Assembly (NCBI RefSeq): GCF_002305895.1
Contig: NZ_CP022203.1
Coordinates: forward strand, 2,954,501-3,018,500
Length of the DNA stretch: 64,000 bases
Reading direction: 5' to 3'
Source of the DNA: Corallococcus macrosporus DSM 14697
GTDB taxonomy: Bacteria; Myxococcota; Myxococcia; Myxococcales; Myxococcaceae
The position numbers and the translations under genes were made by a program. The notes below the pieces were generated by a model that was given only the letters and a program-made list of their open reading frames with translations, was not told the origin of the DNA and ran no database searches. The number at the start of each line of letters is the position of its first letter. Positions within the stretch are counted from its first letter, which is position 1. Below, in pieces: positions 8,733 to 18,097 of this stretch.

Positions 8733-10898
8733 ATGCAAATCGGGAAGTACCAACTGGTGCGAAAGCTTGCGTCAGGCGGCATGGCCGAGGTCTTCCTGGC
8801 GAAGGCCGCGGGGCCACGCGGCTTCGAGAAGACGCTCGTGCTCAAGCGCATTCTTCCGCACCTGGCGGAGGACCCGGCCTTCGTGGAGATGTTCCTGGGC
8901 GAGGCGCGGCTGGCGGCGCAGCTCGAGCATCCGAACATCGTGCAGATTTTCGACTTCGGTGAGGCCGAGGGCAGCTTCTTCCTGGCCATGGAGTTCATCG
9001 ACGGGCCGAACCTGCGCAAGCTGGTGAAGCGGGCCCAGGAGGAGGCGCTGCCGACCGCCTTCTGCGCGAAGGTGGTGGCGGCCGCGGCGGAGGGCCTGGC
9101 GTACGCGCACGAGTTCCGCGACCCGGAGACGGGTGAGCCGCTGGGGTTGATTCACCGGGACGTGAGCCCGGACAACATCCTGGTGTCGCGACAGGGCGCG
9201 GTGAAGGTGGTGGATTTCGGCATCGCGAAGGTGGCGGGGCAGGGGCACCGGACGCTGACAGGCGTGGTGAAGGGCAAGGTGGCGTACATGCCGCCCGAGC
9301 AGCTCCAGGCCAGGGGCATGGACCGGCGGGTGGATGTCTACGCGCTGGGGGTGGTGCTGTATGAGCTGCTCACGGGGAAGCGTCCGTTCGACGCGACGAC
9401 GGACGTGAGCGTGATGCAGGCGATTCTGTTCGAATCATTCATCCCGGTGTCTCAGCGACGCCCCGATGTGCCGGCCGCGTTGCAGCAGGTCCTGGAACGG
9501 GCGCTCGCGAAGGAGCGGGAGCGACGCTACCCGGACTGTCGTGCGCTTCAGGACGACTTGGAGCGGTTCGTGCTGTCCACCGGCGAGCCAGTGGGCGCGT
9601 ATCAGATTGCCCAGCACATCGCGCAGTGGGTGCCGGAGGTGGCCGCGGTTCCGGCGACGACGCCGTCACAGGGCGCCAGCAAGGGGGCCGTGGCACCGCA
9701 GTCGAAGCCGGAAGGGCGTGTCCCGTTCAGCGCGCCTCCGGTGGAGGCGCCCGTGGATTCGACGTCACCGACGACGCCGATGCCCGGGTCGTTGGTCTCG
9801 CCGGTGGATTCGACGTCACCGACAACGCCCATGCCACGGGCCATCGCGGGGGTGGTGCAGGCGTTGGAGCCGCGTTCCACTCCAGAGCGGGACACACTTC
9901 AGTCGTATCCGGTGGTCGTGAAGGCGCCCTCGCGTCGGGCGGACGGCCCGGGGCGTGAGCCCCGGAGAACGCAGCGCGAGCGTGGGGCGCTCCGGCCGAG
10001 AGACATGGCCCGGGCTTCGAGGGCGGAGGAGCAGGCGCCGCATGCGCGCGACGACGCGGCGGTGGCGATGGCCGTTGCCTCCTCGCCGTCACCAGGGGGC
10101 CCTTCGCCGTCGCCCACGGCGCCCGTGGATGCGGAAGACGCGGTGCACACACGGAGCACGGAGTACGTCGCGACCGGGACTCCAAGGCCATCAGGGGGAC
10201 GGATTGCCGTCATCGTGGGGGCCGTGGTCGCGCTGTCGGTGGGGGGCGCCGTCACTTGGATGCGCGGTGATGATTCAGAGGGCACACCCGCTCAGGTGAG
10301 TCCACGGCCGCTCACGACGTCGCCGAGCGCTCCCGCGACGCCGAGCGCTCCCGCGACGCCGAGCCCAGGCGACAGGACCGTGCCGCACGCGCAAGCGGCC
10401 GCGGGCGAGACGGCGGAGGCCCAGGATTCGAGTGGCAAGGCCGCGCCGAAGCCGCAGGCCCCCGCGGACGTGCCTGTGGCGCCGCAGGTCGCGCGGGAGG
10501 TCGCCTCTCCTGAAGCGGAACCTCCTCAGGCGAAGGAGACGCTGCCTGGGAGTGGCGGAGCGGCTGCAAAGGAGGGGAATGCCGTCGTCGCGAAGCGTGA
10601 GCCCGTGAAGGCGCCTGGGAACCCGGAGCCGAAGCCGCCCCGGGCCCGTGAAAAGGCGCCGGTACAGAAAGTGGCGCCTGTTGCGAAGGGACGCTTGGAG
10701 TTCCGCGTTCGTCCGTATGCCGTGGTTTCGTTGGGCGGGAAGGTGCTGGGGCAAACGCCCTTCGCGGCGGTTGAGGTTCCCGCGGGGCGCCACACCGTTC
10801 GGCTCGTCAACAAGGAGCTGGGAAAGGACGTGACCCGCACGGTCGACGTGAAGGCGGGGCAGTCCAATGTGTTCAAGCTGAACCTTGAAATGGACTGA
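8733..10898 (+). CDS. Membrane Ser/Thr protein kinase with C-terminal PEGA domain
   Basis: Kinase domain at about residues 6-275: ASGGMAEV loop, K38 in [17 protein letters not shown] at 141-150, DFGIAK at 161-166, MPPEQ in place of APEQ. The catalytic loop has Ser where most kinases have Lys (HRDLKxxN). A long Pro/Thr/Ser-rich linker follows, including a 51-bp tandem duplication coding [11 protein letters not shown] twice (about 9754-9836) and an 18-bp repeat coding SAPATP (about 10325-10365). One transmembrane helix lies near residues 490-510, and a PEGA domain (about 653-721, LGQTPF...[11 protein letters not shown]) is predicted on the periplasmic side. 721 residues. Likely a sensor kinase; the ligand is unknown. 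Confidence 0.92.
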   Translation: MQIGKYQLVRKLASGGMAEVFLAKAAGPRGFEKTLVLKRILPHLAEDPAFVEMFLGEARLAAQLEHPNIVQIFDFGEAEGSFFLAMEFIDGPNLRKLVKRAQEEALPTAFCAKVVAAAAEGLAYAHEFRDPETGEPLGLIHRDVSPDNILVSRQGAVKVVDFGIAKVAGQGHRTLTGVVKGKVAYMPPEQLQARGMDRRVDVYALGVVLYELLTGKRPFDATTDVSVMQAILFESFIPVSQRRPDVPAALQQVLERALAKERERRYPDCRALQDDLERFVLSTGEPVGAYQIAQHIAQWVPEVAAVPATTPSQGASKGAVAPQSKPEGRVPFSAPPVEAPVDSTSPTTPMPGSLVSPVDSTSPTTPMPRAIAGVVQALEPRSTPERDTLQSYPVVVKAPSRRADGPGREPRRTQRERGALRPRDMARASRAEEQAPHARDDAAVAMAVASSPSPGGPSPSPTAPVDAEDAVHTRSTEYVATGTPRPSGGRIAVIVGAVVALSVGGAVTWMRGDDSEGTPAQVSPRPLTTSPSAPATPSAPATPSPGDRTVPHAQAAAGETAEAQDSSGKAAPKPQAPADVPVAPQVAREVASPEAEPPQAKETLPGSGGAAAKEGNAVVAKREPVKAPGNPEPKPPRAREKAPVQKVAPVAKGRLEFRVRPYAVVSLGGKVLGQTPFAAVEVPAGRHTVRLVNKELGKDVTRTVDVKAGQSNVFKLNLEMD

Positions 10899-10908
10899 GC
10901 CGCGCCAG

Positions 10909-10939
10909 CACCGAGGCCACGTGACGGATGGCCTCGGTG
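10909..10939. terminator. Hairpin between convergent genes
   Basis: Perfect 10-bp stem CACCGAGGCC / GGCCTCGGTG with an 11-base loop, 10 bases after the kinase stop and 10 bases before the stop of the convergent lipoprotein gene. No T-tract, so probably a bidirectional GC-only terminator. Confidence 0.7.
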
Positions 10940-10949
10940 GATGGCGTCA

Positions 10950-13082
10950 CTATTGGGGCCAGTGGAGAATCTGGCCGTTGCTCCCCGCGACCCAGAGGTC
11001 AGCGGGGCTGGTCCCCGCGATGTCGTTGAGGCGGATGGCCGTGTTCTCGTAGATGATCTGCCACCCCGTGACGTCGTACCGGTAGATGCGGCCGTCGTAG
11101 GCCGTGACGTAGACGGAGTTGGCTCCGAAAGCGACGACGGACGTCAGTGTTTCAATGTGCGTTGTCGGAAACGGCATTCTGCTCCAAGTGCTGCCGTTCC
11201 ATCGGAGGACGGTGTTCATGCCGTCCAGGGCCTCACCCACCGCGAAGGCGAGGTCGTCGCTCACCACCCAGACGCCTCGGAGTCGACCCAGGCCGGGGAT
11301 GGCGTCTTGCAGCAGTCCCACTTCCCATTGAGGAATGAGGCTGTTGAATCGGTAGATTCTGCCCTGCGAGCTTCCTGTCTCGACGCCACCGACCGCGAAT
11401 AGCGCCGACCGGGAGCGGCCGTGGATGTCGTACAGATGCGCCACTGGGTTGTTACCGAAGTTGAGCGCGGCGGCGCCCGACGTGCCATTCCAGATGAACG
11501 TCAACCCCTGGTTGACTGTGCCAGATGTTGATGTGACTCCATGAATCTCCAAGGTCCCTTCATGACGAATGCCGATGAGTCCTCGAACCCATCGTCCGAA
11601 ATTGTGCGTTTCGGTGCATGCATTCTGGGCCCTATCCAGGAAGCTGAGGCTTCCTGCCGAAGAGCCAATGTATGCGCGGCCCTGGTTGGACATGTCCGTC
11701 CAGACGGCGTTCCAGCCTCTGGTGCTGTTGCCGCAGTTGCTGGCGTTGGTTTGGAACGAGGTGGCCCCCGGAGCGAGCACCGCGGTGCCTCCTTGATTGC
11801 CCACGACAGTCACATCACCTGGGACTTCCGTGAAAATGGAGCGCCATTCCTGGGTGGCCGCGCCCACCGTCCTCGGTACCCAGTTTCCAGCGCTTCCCGG
11901 GCAGGCGGCAGGGCCTTCAGTGCTCCCGTCGCAGTCGTTGTCCAGACCGTCGCATAGCTCCGGTGCGCCCGGATGGGTGAACGGGTTGCCGTCGTTGCAG
12001 TCGCCGCTGGAGGTCACGTACCTCGCGCCGGGCGAGACGCAGGATGACACGGCTGTGTCAACACCAAACCCATCTCCGTCATCGTCCAGGTACCAGTGGG
12101 TGGATGTCTGCGTGGCCTGGCAGGTGGTCGCGATGCCCGAGGCGTCGCAGACGTAGACGCCTGCGCACTGGGCTGCCGCGGTGCAGGCGGTGTTGAGTTC
12201 GGGGAACGCTTCGTCAATCTGGTCGTTGCAGTTGTCGTCCACGCCGTTGCAAAGCTCTGTCGCGCCCGGTCGGATACTGGCGTTGTTGTCGTTGCAGTCG
12301 TCCGCGGGGCTCACGACGTAGCCCGGTGGGACACCGGCACAGAAGGCGACGGGCGTGACGCTCCGGTCGCCGTGGCCATCCTGGTCCACGTCGGGGGAGG
12401 CATACACGGCCAGCGGCATGCTACAGACAACGGTTCCATTGACGTCACATGTGCGAGTTCCTTCACACCCCGCTGCCTCTGTGCAGTGCTGGCCCAGGCT
12501 CAGTTCGACCTCGTCAGACACACCGTTGCAGTTGTCGTCAACGTCGTTGCAGCGCTCGGTCGCGCCCGGGTGGATGTCCGGGGTGTCGTCGTCGCAGTCC
12601 GTGCCGCCCGTGAGCACGGCGACATACCCGTCGCCGTCCGCATCCGTCGCACGCAGGTCGAGTTCCACTCTGGTGACCCCCTCCTTCACGCCCGGGAGAC
12701 GCACTGCATGCGTTGCCACGGGAGCTGCGTTGCAGCTTTGCTCGAATGCACGAGCCTCCACCTGGACCGCATCGTCCCAGTCCTTCGGCACGACCACGCT
12801 GATGGCGAGCAGGTCTCCTGAGGGGACGTCCTCGCCGGAGAGTTCGGCGGTGAGCGCCTGCTCGCTGGCCTCGTCGTGGGCACCGACGCGGACGCAGCCG
12901 GGGCGGAAGCCTGCTGCATGGATCTTCACCTGGATGACCCTGCATGTCGGCTGGTCACCCAGGACTGCGTCGACAGGGGCTCCAATGAGGCTCGGGAGGT
13001 CGCATGGGTGGAGCTCGTCGAGGCTGGGCACGGTGCAGGCCATGCCGGACAGAACCAGGCATGCCAGATAGAGGCGGTTCAT
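10950..13082 (-). CDS. Secreted lipoprotein with three MopE-type metal-binding repeats
   Basis: 710 residues. Signal peptide ends in a lipobox, LSGMAC with Cys16, so it should be a lipoprotein. Three repeats follow (about residues 145-190, 225-285 and 330-385) with the pattern DxDGDG...DCDDxxxxIxPGAxExCxxxDxNCxG, the putative metal-binding motif first noted in the copper protein MopE; the Asp-rich loops could instead bind calcium. The last 300 residues have WNG/W-rich repeats that look like beta-propeller blades. ATG overlaps the stop of the upstream TPR-like gene by 4 bases, so they form a two-gene unit. Ends facing a kinase gene across a hairpin. Function unknown. Confidence 0.8.
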   Translation of the reverse strand: MNRLYLACLVLSGMACTVPSLDELHPCDLPSLIGAPVDAVLGDQPTCRVIQVKIHAAGFRPGCVRVGAHDEASEQALTAELSGEDVPSGDLLAISVVVPKDWDDAVQVEARAFEQSCNAAPVATHAVRLPGVKEGVTRVELDLRATDADGDGYVAVLTGGTDCDDDTPDIHPGATERCNDVDDNCNGVSDEVELSLGQHCTEAAGCEGTRTCDVNGTVVCSMPLAVYASPDVDQDGHGDRSVTPVAFCAGVPPGYVVSPADDCNDNNASIRPGATELCNGVDDNCNDQIDEAFPELNTACTAAAQCAGVYVCDASGIATTCQATQTSTHWYLDDDGDGFGVDTAVSSCVSPGARYVTSSGDCNDGNPFTHPGAPELCDGLDNDCDGSTEGPAACPGSAGNWVPRTVGAATQEWRSIFTEVPGDVTVVGNQGGTAVLAPGATSFQTNASNCGNSTRGWNAVWTDMSNQGRAYIGSSAGSLSFLDRAQNACTETHNFGRWVRGLIGIRHEGTLEIHGVTSTSGTVNQGLTFIWNGTSGAAALNFGNNPVAHLYDIHGRSRSALFAVGGVETGSSQGRIYRFNSLIPQWEVGLLQDAIPGLGRLRGVWVVSDDLAFAVGEALDGMNTVLRWNGSTWSRMPFPTTHIETLTSVVAFGANSVYVTAYDGRIYRYDVTGWQIIYENTAIRLNDIAGTSPADLWVAGSNGQILHWPQ

Positions 13083-13936
13083 GGCGCCTCCCGCTGGCTC
13101 GTGGCGCCGTCACCCAGCAAATAGGTGATGACCGCACCCGCCGCCGCCGTCGCCGCGACACCGAACAAGATGTTGGCGCCGAGTGCCTTGCCGCGAGCTG
13201 AGTCCAGGTGGCCCATCTGCTCCTCGACATCGAAGGTGTCGCGCGCGCTCTGGATGTCGCTCCGGGAACTCAGACCGAAGTAGCTCCCAATGCCCCCCGC
13301 CAGCACCCCCGCGCCGAGCAATGCCACGGGGAGGGGCCGGATGCGGAGGCCTCCTTGCTCAGTCGTCACGAGCCTGTCTTCAGGGGCGGCGATGAGGGGG
13401 GCGGTTGGGGCTGGATGCGTGGAGAGGGCGACCGCTGATGCTTCGGTCTCCGGCTCCAGGACAGGCCGGTCTTGCGAAGTGGCTGGCGACGTTGGCGCCA
13501 CGGGTGACACGGCCACGCGTTCGCTCTGAACCCTCTTGCGTACCTCGTCGAAGTCCCGGGCCACCTTGGGGGACACCCTGACGGGGAGCTGCGATTCGGG
13601 TTCAAGCAAGAGCGCTTCACGGAAGGCCCGCAGGGACTGCGAGCGCTTCCCAAGGTCGGCGAGGACGATGGCCTCGTACATCGCGGCGTCCGCCCGCTCC
13701 GCGTCGGTCGTTGCAATGGCCTTGGCTCGGGTGAGCGCCTTCAGCGCCGACTCGTACTCGAGCTCTTCATAGAGCTGAGCCGCTGCCTTCAGCCGGGAGC
13801 GAAACGCGGAGTCGCGCGTGCCAGCCTGTGCCGCCTTGGACGTTACGGATTGTCCAAACGCCAATCCTGGCAGCAGGAGCGCATGGCTCAGCACCCAGGC
13901 TCTGAACGGTGCTTTCTTGAGAATGGAGCTTTTCAT
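13079..13936 (-). CDS. Exported TPR-like protein with C-terminal membrane helices
   Basis: 285 residues from ATG 13936; a further in-frame ATG lies at 13960. An N-terminal signal sequence (WVLSHALLLPGLAFG, cleavage before QS) is followed by helix-turn-helix repeats rich in Ala/Leu/Tyr (about 45-115, ALKALTRAKAI, AFREALLLEPES) resembling tetratricopeptide repeats, a Pro/Thr-rich linker, and two hydrophobic segments near the C-terminus separated by a polar stretch. Such proteins are common next to kinases and lipoproteins in myxobacteria. Its stop overlaps the start of the MopE-repeat lipoprotein (ATGA), which argues that the two products work together. No enzymatic motif is visible. Confidence 0.65.
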   Translation of the reverse strand: MKSSILKKAPFRAWVLSHALLLPGLAFGQSVTSKAAQAGTRDSAFRSRLKAAAQLYEELEYESALKALTRAKAIATTDAERADAAMYEAIVLADLGKRSQSLRAFREALLLEPESQLPVRVSPKVARDFDEVRKRVQSERVAVSPVAPTSPATSQDRPVLEPETEASAVALSTHPAPTAPLIAAPEDRLVTTEQGGLRIRPLPVALLGAGVLAGGIGSYFGLSSRSDIQSARDTFDVEEQMGHLDSARGKALGANILFGVAATAAAGAVITYLLGDGATSQREAP

Positions 13937-14090
13937 GATTGGAAAAGCTACCACGCTCATTCCTGCGTCTAGGTAAGGGCCCGTGAATCGTCTGGTTCGC
14001 CCTGACGGCGCAGTGTGGCAATCGTGGATGACAGGTGTCCCGCCACTCCGCCAACCCTTTCAGCCCCGTGGCAGTCCAAGTGCTCCAGCC

Positions 14091-14124
14091 GGGCGAGGCG
14101 TGCCCATTCGCACACGCCTCGCCC
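14091..14124 (-). terminator. Hairpin downstream of the 14134-16614 lipoprotein gene
   Basis: Perfect 12-bp stem GGGCGAGGCGTG / CACGCCTCGCCC with a 10-base loop, starting 10 bases beyond the stop codon at 14134. No T-tract follows. Confidence 0.7.
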
Positions 14125-14133
14125 AGCGGCACA

Positions 14134-16614
14134 TCAAGGTGCGGCAGCGCGCCTGCGGAAGTGCGCCATGCCCACGGTGGGCAGGAGGTTTTCGCCACGC
14201 CCGGCTTCCGCGATGTTGCCGCCCAGCCAGATTCCATCCGGTGTCAGGGCGATGTCATCCATGGTGAGAGCGCTGACGCCGCCGCCAATGGGCAGGAACC
14301 GCTCGCCGTTGAAGACGTACGCATGCGTCGGTCCGCCATCCGCGGGGAAGATCGTTCCCACGACGACGAGGTCCGTCCCCGCGAAGGCGAGCTTCCGGAA
14401 GCTGTGGACGCCGCCTTGCTCCTCATTCAAGGGGCCAGGCATCCCATTCTCGGGCGTCGCCAGTTCGCGCCACGCGGTCCCATCCCAATGGCCAAGCATG
14501 AGGCGTCCCTGGACAGGGTTCCCGTCCATGTCCTGCTCATGGTTCGTGCTCGCGAAGATGCCGTTCGGTCCGTAGGCCGCCGTGATGGGGGAGGTCGTCA
14601 AGCCATCGCCCAGCGCTTCGAACGTGGTGCCGTTCCAGTGGGCGATGCGCCGCGCCGGAACCTCGCCTGCGTGGGTGAACTCTCCCGCGACGACGAAGGC
14701 GGGGCGGTCCGGGTCGTCGTTCTCGGGACGAAGCGCCAGCGCGAACACGGGACCGTCGAGACCGTCCGCGACCAGCTCGAACTGCGTCCCCGTCCAGCGG
14801 ACCACGCGCGAGGTGGACTCCACCATGCTGGTCAGCCACGGGCGCCCGAGCGAATCCAGCGTCAGCTTGGAGATGAACCCGTGAGCGCTCAGGTCGCCAA
14901 GCGACGTCCATTCGGTTCCGCTCCAGGTGAGCAGCTGGGACTGGACCGAATCCCAGTCGATGCAGGCGACATAGATGTCCCCTTGGGCATTCACCGCCAG
15001 GTCAAGGCACTCCATGTCCGGCAGCTCGCCGAGCGCCTGCCAGCCCGCGTCGGTGAACTGCAGCACCGTGCGCGGAACGGCCGCTCCACCCGCATGGGAG
15101 ATGTCGCCCAGCGCATGCACCGTGCATTGTTCTCCGCCCACAGCCAGCATTTGAGCGCCACCGCTCAGGCCGTGGCCGGGTTCCGCGCCTTCGGCCCGCC
15201 ACTGGCCGCCTTCGTAGGAGACGATGCTCTGCGACGCGGCGCCGTCGATGCTGGGGAGGGTGCCCGCGACATAGATGCGGTCTCCGTCGAGCAGGAAGCG
15301 CTGGATGGGGACCTCCCACACCGCGAACGTGACGGGCGGCTCATCCCCGCAGAAGCTCGGCGCGTACCAGACGGTCCGGTTGGGGCTGATGGCTTGGGGC
15401 CAGTTCTCCCAGCCCGACTCGGGCGACCACAGCGCCAGGGCATTGGCTTGGAGCGCCAGCGGATTGCCGTAGCCCTGGCCGTTGACGAAGTTGAAGCAAC
15501 CGCCCACGTGGAGCTTGCCCTGGTTGAACACGAGGTCCGTCACCACGCCCGGATAGAAGCCGGTGCTGACGCCGCCATCGAGCATCTCCCAGCGAACGCC
15601 GTTCCACCGCGCGATGGAGCCCACCCCGTCCGCGTTGAAGTCGTAGGCGAACGTGCCTCCCGCGTAGAGCGTTCCGTCATCACCCAGCGTGAGCGCGTAG
15701 ACCCCGTTGCCTGCGATGGGGAAGTTGTAGGACTCCCACCTGCTCCCGTTCCATTTGGCGACCTTGTTGCTGGAGATGCCGCCCACCCGGGTGAAGGCGC
15801 CGCCCACCCAGACGTCGTCACCCTGGAGCATCAGCTCGTAGACGGAGCCGTCCGCGGGGCCGCCCGGAGGAAGCTTCCACGCGGTGCCATCCCAGATGGC
15901 GAGCCCGATGGCGCCGTTCTCCTCGAGCTGGAACTGGCCCGCGACCCAGAGCTCATCACGGACGTACGCCATGGTGCGAACAAGGCCGGTGAAGTGGCCA
16001 ATGACCTGAACACCGTCAGGCGACTGAATCCAGACCTCGCCGCCGCGGTCGCCGAAGGTGTCGTTGGTCGCCAGCGCGAGCGTGGTGTCGTCCTTCGCGG
16101 CGACGGCGGAGAAGCCCGCCCCGCCGGGAATCTCCTGGGACCAGGTCCTGGGCTCGGGCCGCCACTGCCCGTCCTGATGGCGGATGAGCGGCGTCGACGC
16201 CTGCGCGCCGAACCAGCGGAAGTAACCCGTGGCCAGCAGGTCACCCGAGGGCGTCTTGGCGAGGTCGTAGATGTGCGGGACGTGCCCATCCATGCCGGAT
16301 ACGCCCCCGATGGAGAAGCGAGGGTCCCACTCGCCGTTGTCGAGGAGATCGGTCACCGATGACGGCTCGCAGGACGTGCCCGCGTCCGGCTCGCCGCCAT
16401 CGCCGGAGCCCGCGTCGGGTTCGTTGTCGCCGGCGTCGGGCACGCCCGCGTCATCCGAGCCCGCATCCACTTCAGTGCCTGCATCCACTTCAGTGCCCGC
16501 ATCCGGCACAGGCGCCGGGTCGGGCGAGTCATCACCACAAGCGGTGAAGACGACGCCTACGACGAGAAATGCTGCGATGCGATAGGTCCAGGTGTCTCTC
16601 AAGGGTGTGCGCAT
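14134..16614 (-). CDS. Large lipoprotein with Asp-Ala-Gly linker and beta-propeller-like repeats
   Basis: 826 residues from ATG 16614. Signal peptide with lipobox VFTAC (Cys26), then a low-complexity spacer of repeated DAG units (VDAGTEVDAG encoded by a perfect 18-bp repeat), typical of myxobacterial surface lipoproteins. The rest is a series of about ten repeats with alternating hydrophobic strands, WNG, GG.F and LALG/LTLGDDGTLYAGG motifs, consistent with one or two beta-propellers; similar repeats occur in Delta-60-type proteins. No catalytic motif was recognised. Probably exposed in the outer membrane or periplasm. Stands alone, followed by its own hairpin. An upstream in-frame start at 16635 is less likely because the signal peptide begins properly at MRTPLRDTW. 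Confidence 0.75.
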   Translation of the reverse strand: MRTPLRDTWTYRIAAFLVVGVVFTACGDDSPDPAPVPDAGTEVDAGTEVDAGSDDAGVPDAGDNEPDAGSGDGGEPDAGTSCEPSSVTDLLDNGEWDPRFSIGGVSGMDGHVPHIYDLAKTPSGDLLATGYFRWFGAQASTPLIRHQDGQWRPEPRTWSQEIPGGAGFSAVAAKDDTTLALATNDTFGDRGGEVWIQSPDGVQVIGHFTGLVRTMAYVRDELWVAGQFQLEENGAIGLAIWDGTAWKLPPGGPADGSVYELMLQGDDVWVGGAFTRVGGISSNKVAKWNGSRWESYNFPIAGNGVYALTLGDDGTLYAGGTFAYDFNADGVGSIARWNGVRWEMLDGGVSTGFYPGVVTDLVFNQGKLHVGGCFNFVNGQGYGNPLALQANALALWSPESGWENWPQAISPNRTVWYAPSFCGDEPPVTFAVWEVPIQRFLLDGDRIYVAGTLPSIDGAASQSIVSYEGGQWRAEGAEPGHGLSGGAQMLAVGGEQCTVHALGDISHAGGAAVPRTVLQFTDAGWQALGELPDMECLDLAVNAQGDIYVACIDWDSVQSQLLTWSGTEWTSLGDLSAHGFISKLTLDSLGRPWLTSMVESTSRVVRWTGTQFELVADGLDGPVFALALRPENDDPDRPAFVVAGEFTHAGEVPARRIAHWNGTTFEALGDGLTTSPITAAYGPNGIFASTNHEQDMDGNPVQGRLMLGHWDGTAWRELATPENGMPGPLNEEQGGVHSFRKLAFAGTDLVVVGTIFPADGGPTHAYVFNGERFLPIGGGVSALTMDDIALTPDGIWLGGNIAEAGRGENLLPTVGMAHFRRRAAAP

Positions 16615-16733
16615 AGGGACGGCACACGGCTGCAATCGATGGACCTGTTGAGCGACGAAGCGATGTCGAATGCTTGGGGCGTCACCGATGTGCTGGCGAG
16701 GGACATCGCGGTCCTTCGCGGGCGGTGATGCTC

Positions 16734-17771
16734 TCAGTAATCTGATGGCGGATGTGCGCGTGCGCGTGCGCGGGTGTGCCGCGCGGACGCACGCTTTGCC
16801 GCGTCGTCTCCATGCGAGTCAAGGAGGCTGGTCGCGAGCTTCATAAGCCGCATCCGGAGGAATTCGGGCGCGAGCACCTCGAAGCCCGCGCCGACGTCAC
16901 AGAGCTGGCTGAACGCGATCGATTCCCGCTCGAAGTCCACGATGACCGTCTTGTGTCCATCCGCTTCGGGAGGCGCGGCCGCCAGCCGTGCACCCTCCGC
17001 GCGTGGCCGAATCTTGCGCAGTGCCTCCAGCGCCTCTGGCGTCAACCGCAGCGTGACTTCGTACCGCGCGCGCTTCTCCGCGAAGCGGGCACACCACGCC
17101 TTCCAGAACGCCGGCAGGTCGAAGCGCGCCTGCCGCACGAAGGTCTCCGGGCGAAGCCTCGCGCCTTCCACGCGCGAGCCTCGGTACACGCGGGGCTCGT
17201 CCGCGCCCGTGCGCGCGACGAGGTACCAGCGGTCCGCCTTGATGACGAGCGCGTACGGGTCCACCACCTTGCGGCTCGGCGTGCCTTCGAAGTCCCGGTA
17301 CGTCAGCGACACGCGGCGGTCCTGCCAGACGGCGTCACGCAGCGTCGCCAGATGTGGCACGGGCTCGCGCTCGGCGAACCAGGAGGACGCATCCACGTGC
17401 AGCCGCTGCCGCGCGTACTCCAACGCGGGTTGCTGGAGCGCGGGGAGGGACGCGGCCAGCTTCACCAGGCCCGAGCGGAGCGCCGACGTCAGGCCCAGGT
17501 CATCCAGGGCGCCCGGTGCCGCCACGGCCGCCAGGGCATGGAGCTCCGTTCGCGTGAAGCCCGTGAGTTGCGTCCGCCAGCCTTCCATCAACGCCACGCC
17601 GCCCGCGGCGCCCCGCGTGGCGTACACCGGCACGCCCGCGCCGGAGAGCGCGTCCAGGTCCCGATGGATGGTCCTTTCGGAGACCTGGAGCTCCCGTGCC
17701 AGCTCGCCCGCCGTCATCTTCGGGCGCGTCTGCAGGAGCAAGGTCAGGCTGACGAGTCGGTCGGCGCGCAT
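16734..17771 (-). CDS. HTH-WYL domain transcriptional regulator (YafY family)
   Basis: 345 residues. The N-terminus is a winged helix-turn-helix (MTAGELARELQVSERTIHRD at 19-38, then the wing YATRGAAGGVAL), followed by a WYL domain with VSLTYRD, KVVDPYALVIKADRWYLVAR and a C-terminal extension that completes the fold. WYL domains sense ligands, often nucleotides or nucleic acid ends, and such regulators control DNA damage, defence or metabolic genes. No obvious target gene is adjacent: it is flanked by a lipoprotein on the same strand and by divergent uppS. Autoregulation from the region upstream is possible. Confidence 0.9.
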   Translation of the reverse strand: MRADRLVSLTLLLQTRPKMTAGELARELQVSERTIHRDLDALSGAGVPVYATRGAAGGVALMEGWRTQLTGFTRTELHALAAVAAPGALDDLGLTSALRSGLVKLAASLPALQQPALEYARQRLHVDASSWFAEREPVPHLATLRDAVWQDRRVSLTYRDFEGTPSRKVVDPYALVIKADRWYLVARTGADEPRVYRGSRVEGARLRPETFVRQARFDLPAFWKAWCARFAEKRARYEVTLRLTPEALEALRKIRPRAEGARLAAAPPEADGHKTVIVDFERESIAFSQLCDVGAGFEVLAPEFLRMRLMKLATSLLDSHGDDAAKRASARHTRARARAHPPSDY

Positions 17772-18097
17772 GGTCAGGTTCCAAAGCGGAGTCTAGGCGG
17801 GGAATCATGACAGCCGCTGTCAGGATTGCCTCCGGAGGGTGCGGACACGAACCCAGTGGAGCCTCGCGGACGCTCCACGTCCTGGCGCGCCCGCCGCATG
17901 GCGCTGGCGAGCCCCGATGGGCCCCTGGCGCAGGAGGCCTTCAGGCAGGGGAGGCCCACCTCGGCCTACATGGCGCGCCTCCTCGGACGGGGAGTGGCCA
18001 CCCACCGTCACCGGGCGACCGGTCAGGGGCCGACCGTGACGGTTGGGGCACGCGCCCGTGGACGGCGCGCGGCGGCATCGCTAGGGTGCGCGGCTTC
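17772..18097. other. Divergent intergenic region between WYL regulator and uppS
   Basis: 326 bases. Short open frames exist on both strands but none has a ribosome site and recognisable product. It should hold the promoters of the WYL regulator and of uppS. The only clear structure is the stem-loop at 18004-18043. Confidence 0.5.
18004..18043 (+). promoter_or_regulatory. Bulged stem-loop 54 bases upstream of uppS
   Basis: The 3' arm GACCGTGACGGT pairs with ACCGTCA and CGGTC in the 5' arm, which are separated by a 9-base bulge; loop AGGGGCC. Position in the uppS leader suggests a transcript structure or protein-binding dyad. Role unknown. Confidence 0.4.

Noticed and set aside
9754-9836. Possible mobile or regulatory repeat inside the kinase gene
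   Set aside because: The 51-bp duplication encodes a Pro/Thr linker in frame, a usual case of coding repeat expansion.
17772-18097. Small protein genes on either strand before uppS
   Set aside because: Open frames lack ribosome sites, overlap each other and have no recognisable product.
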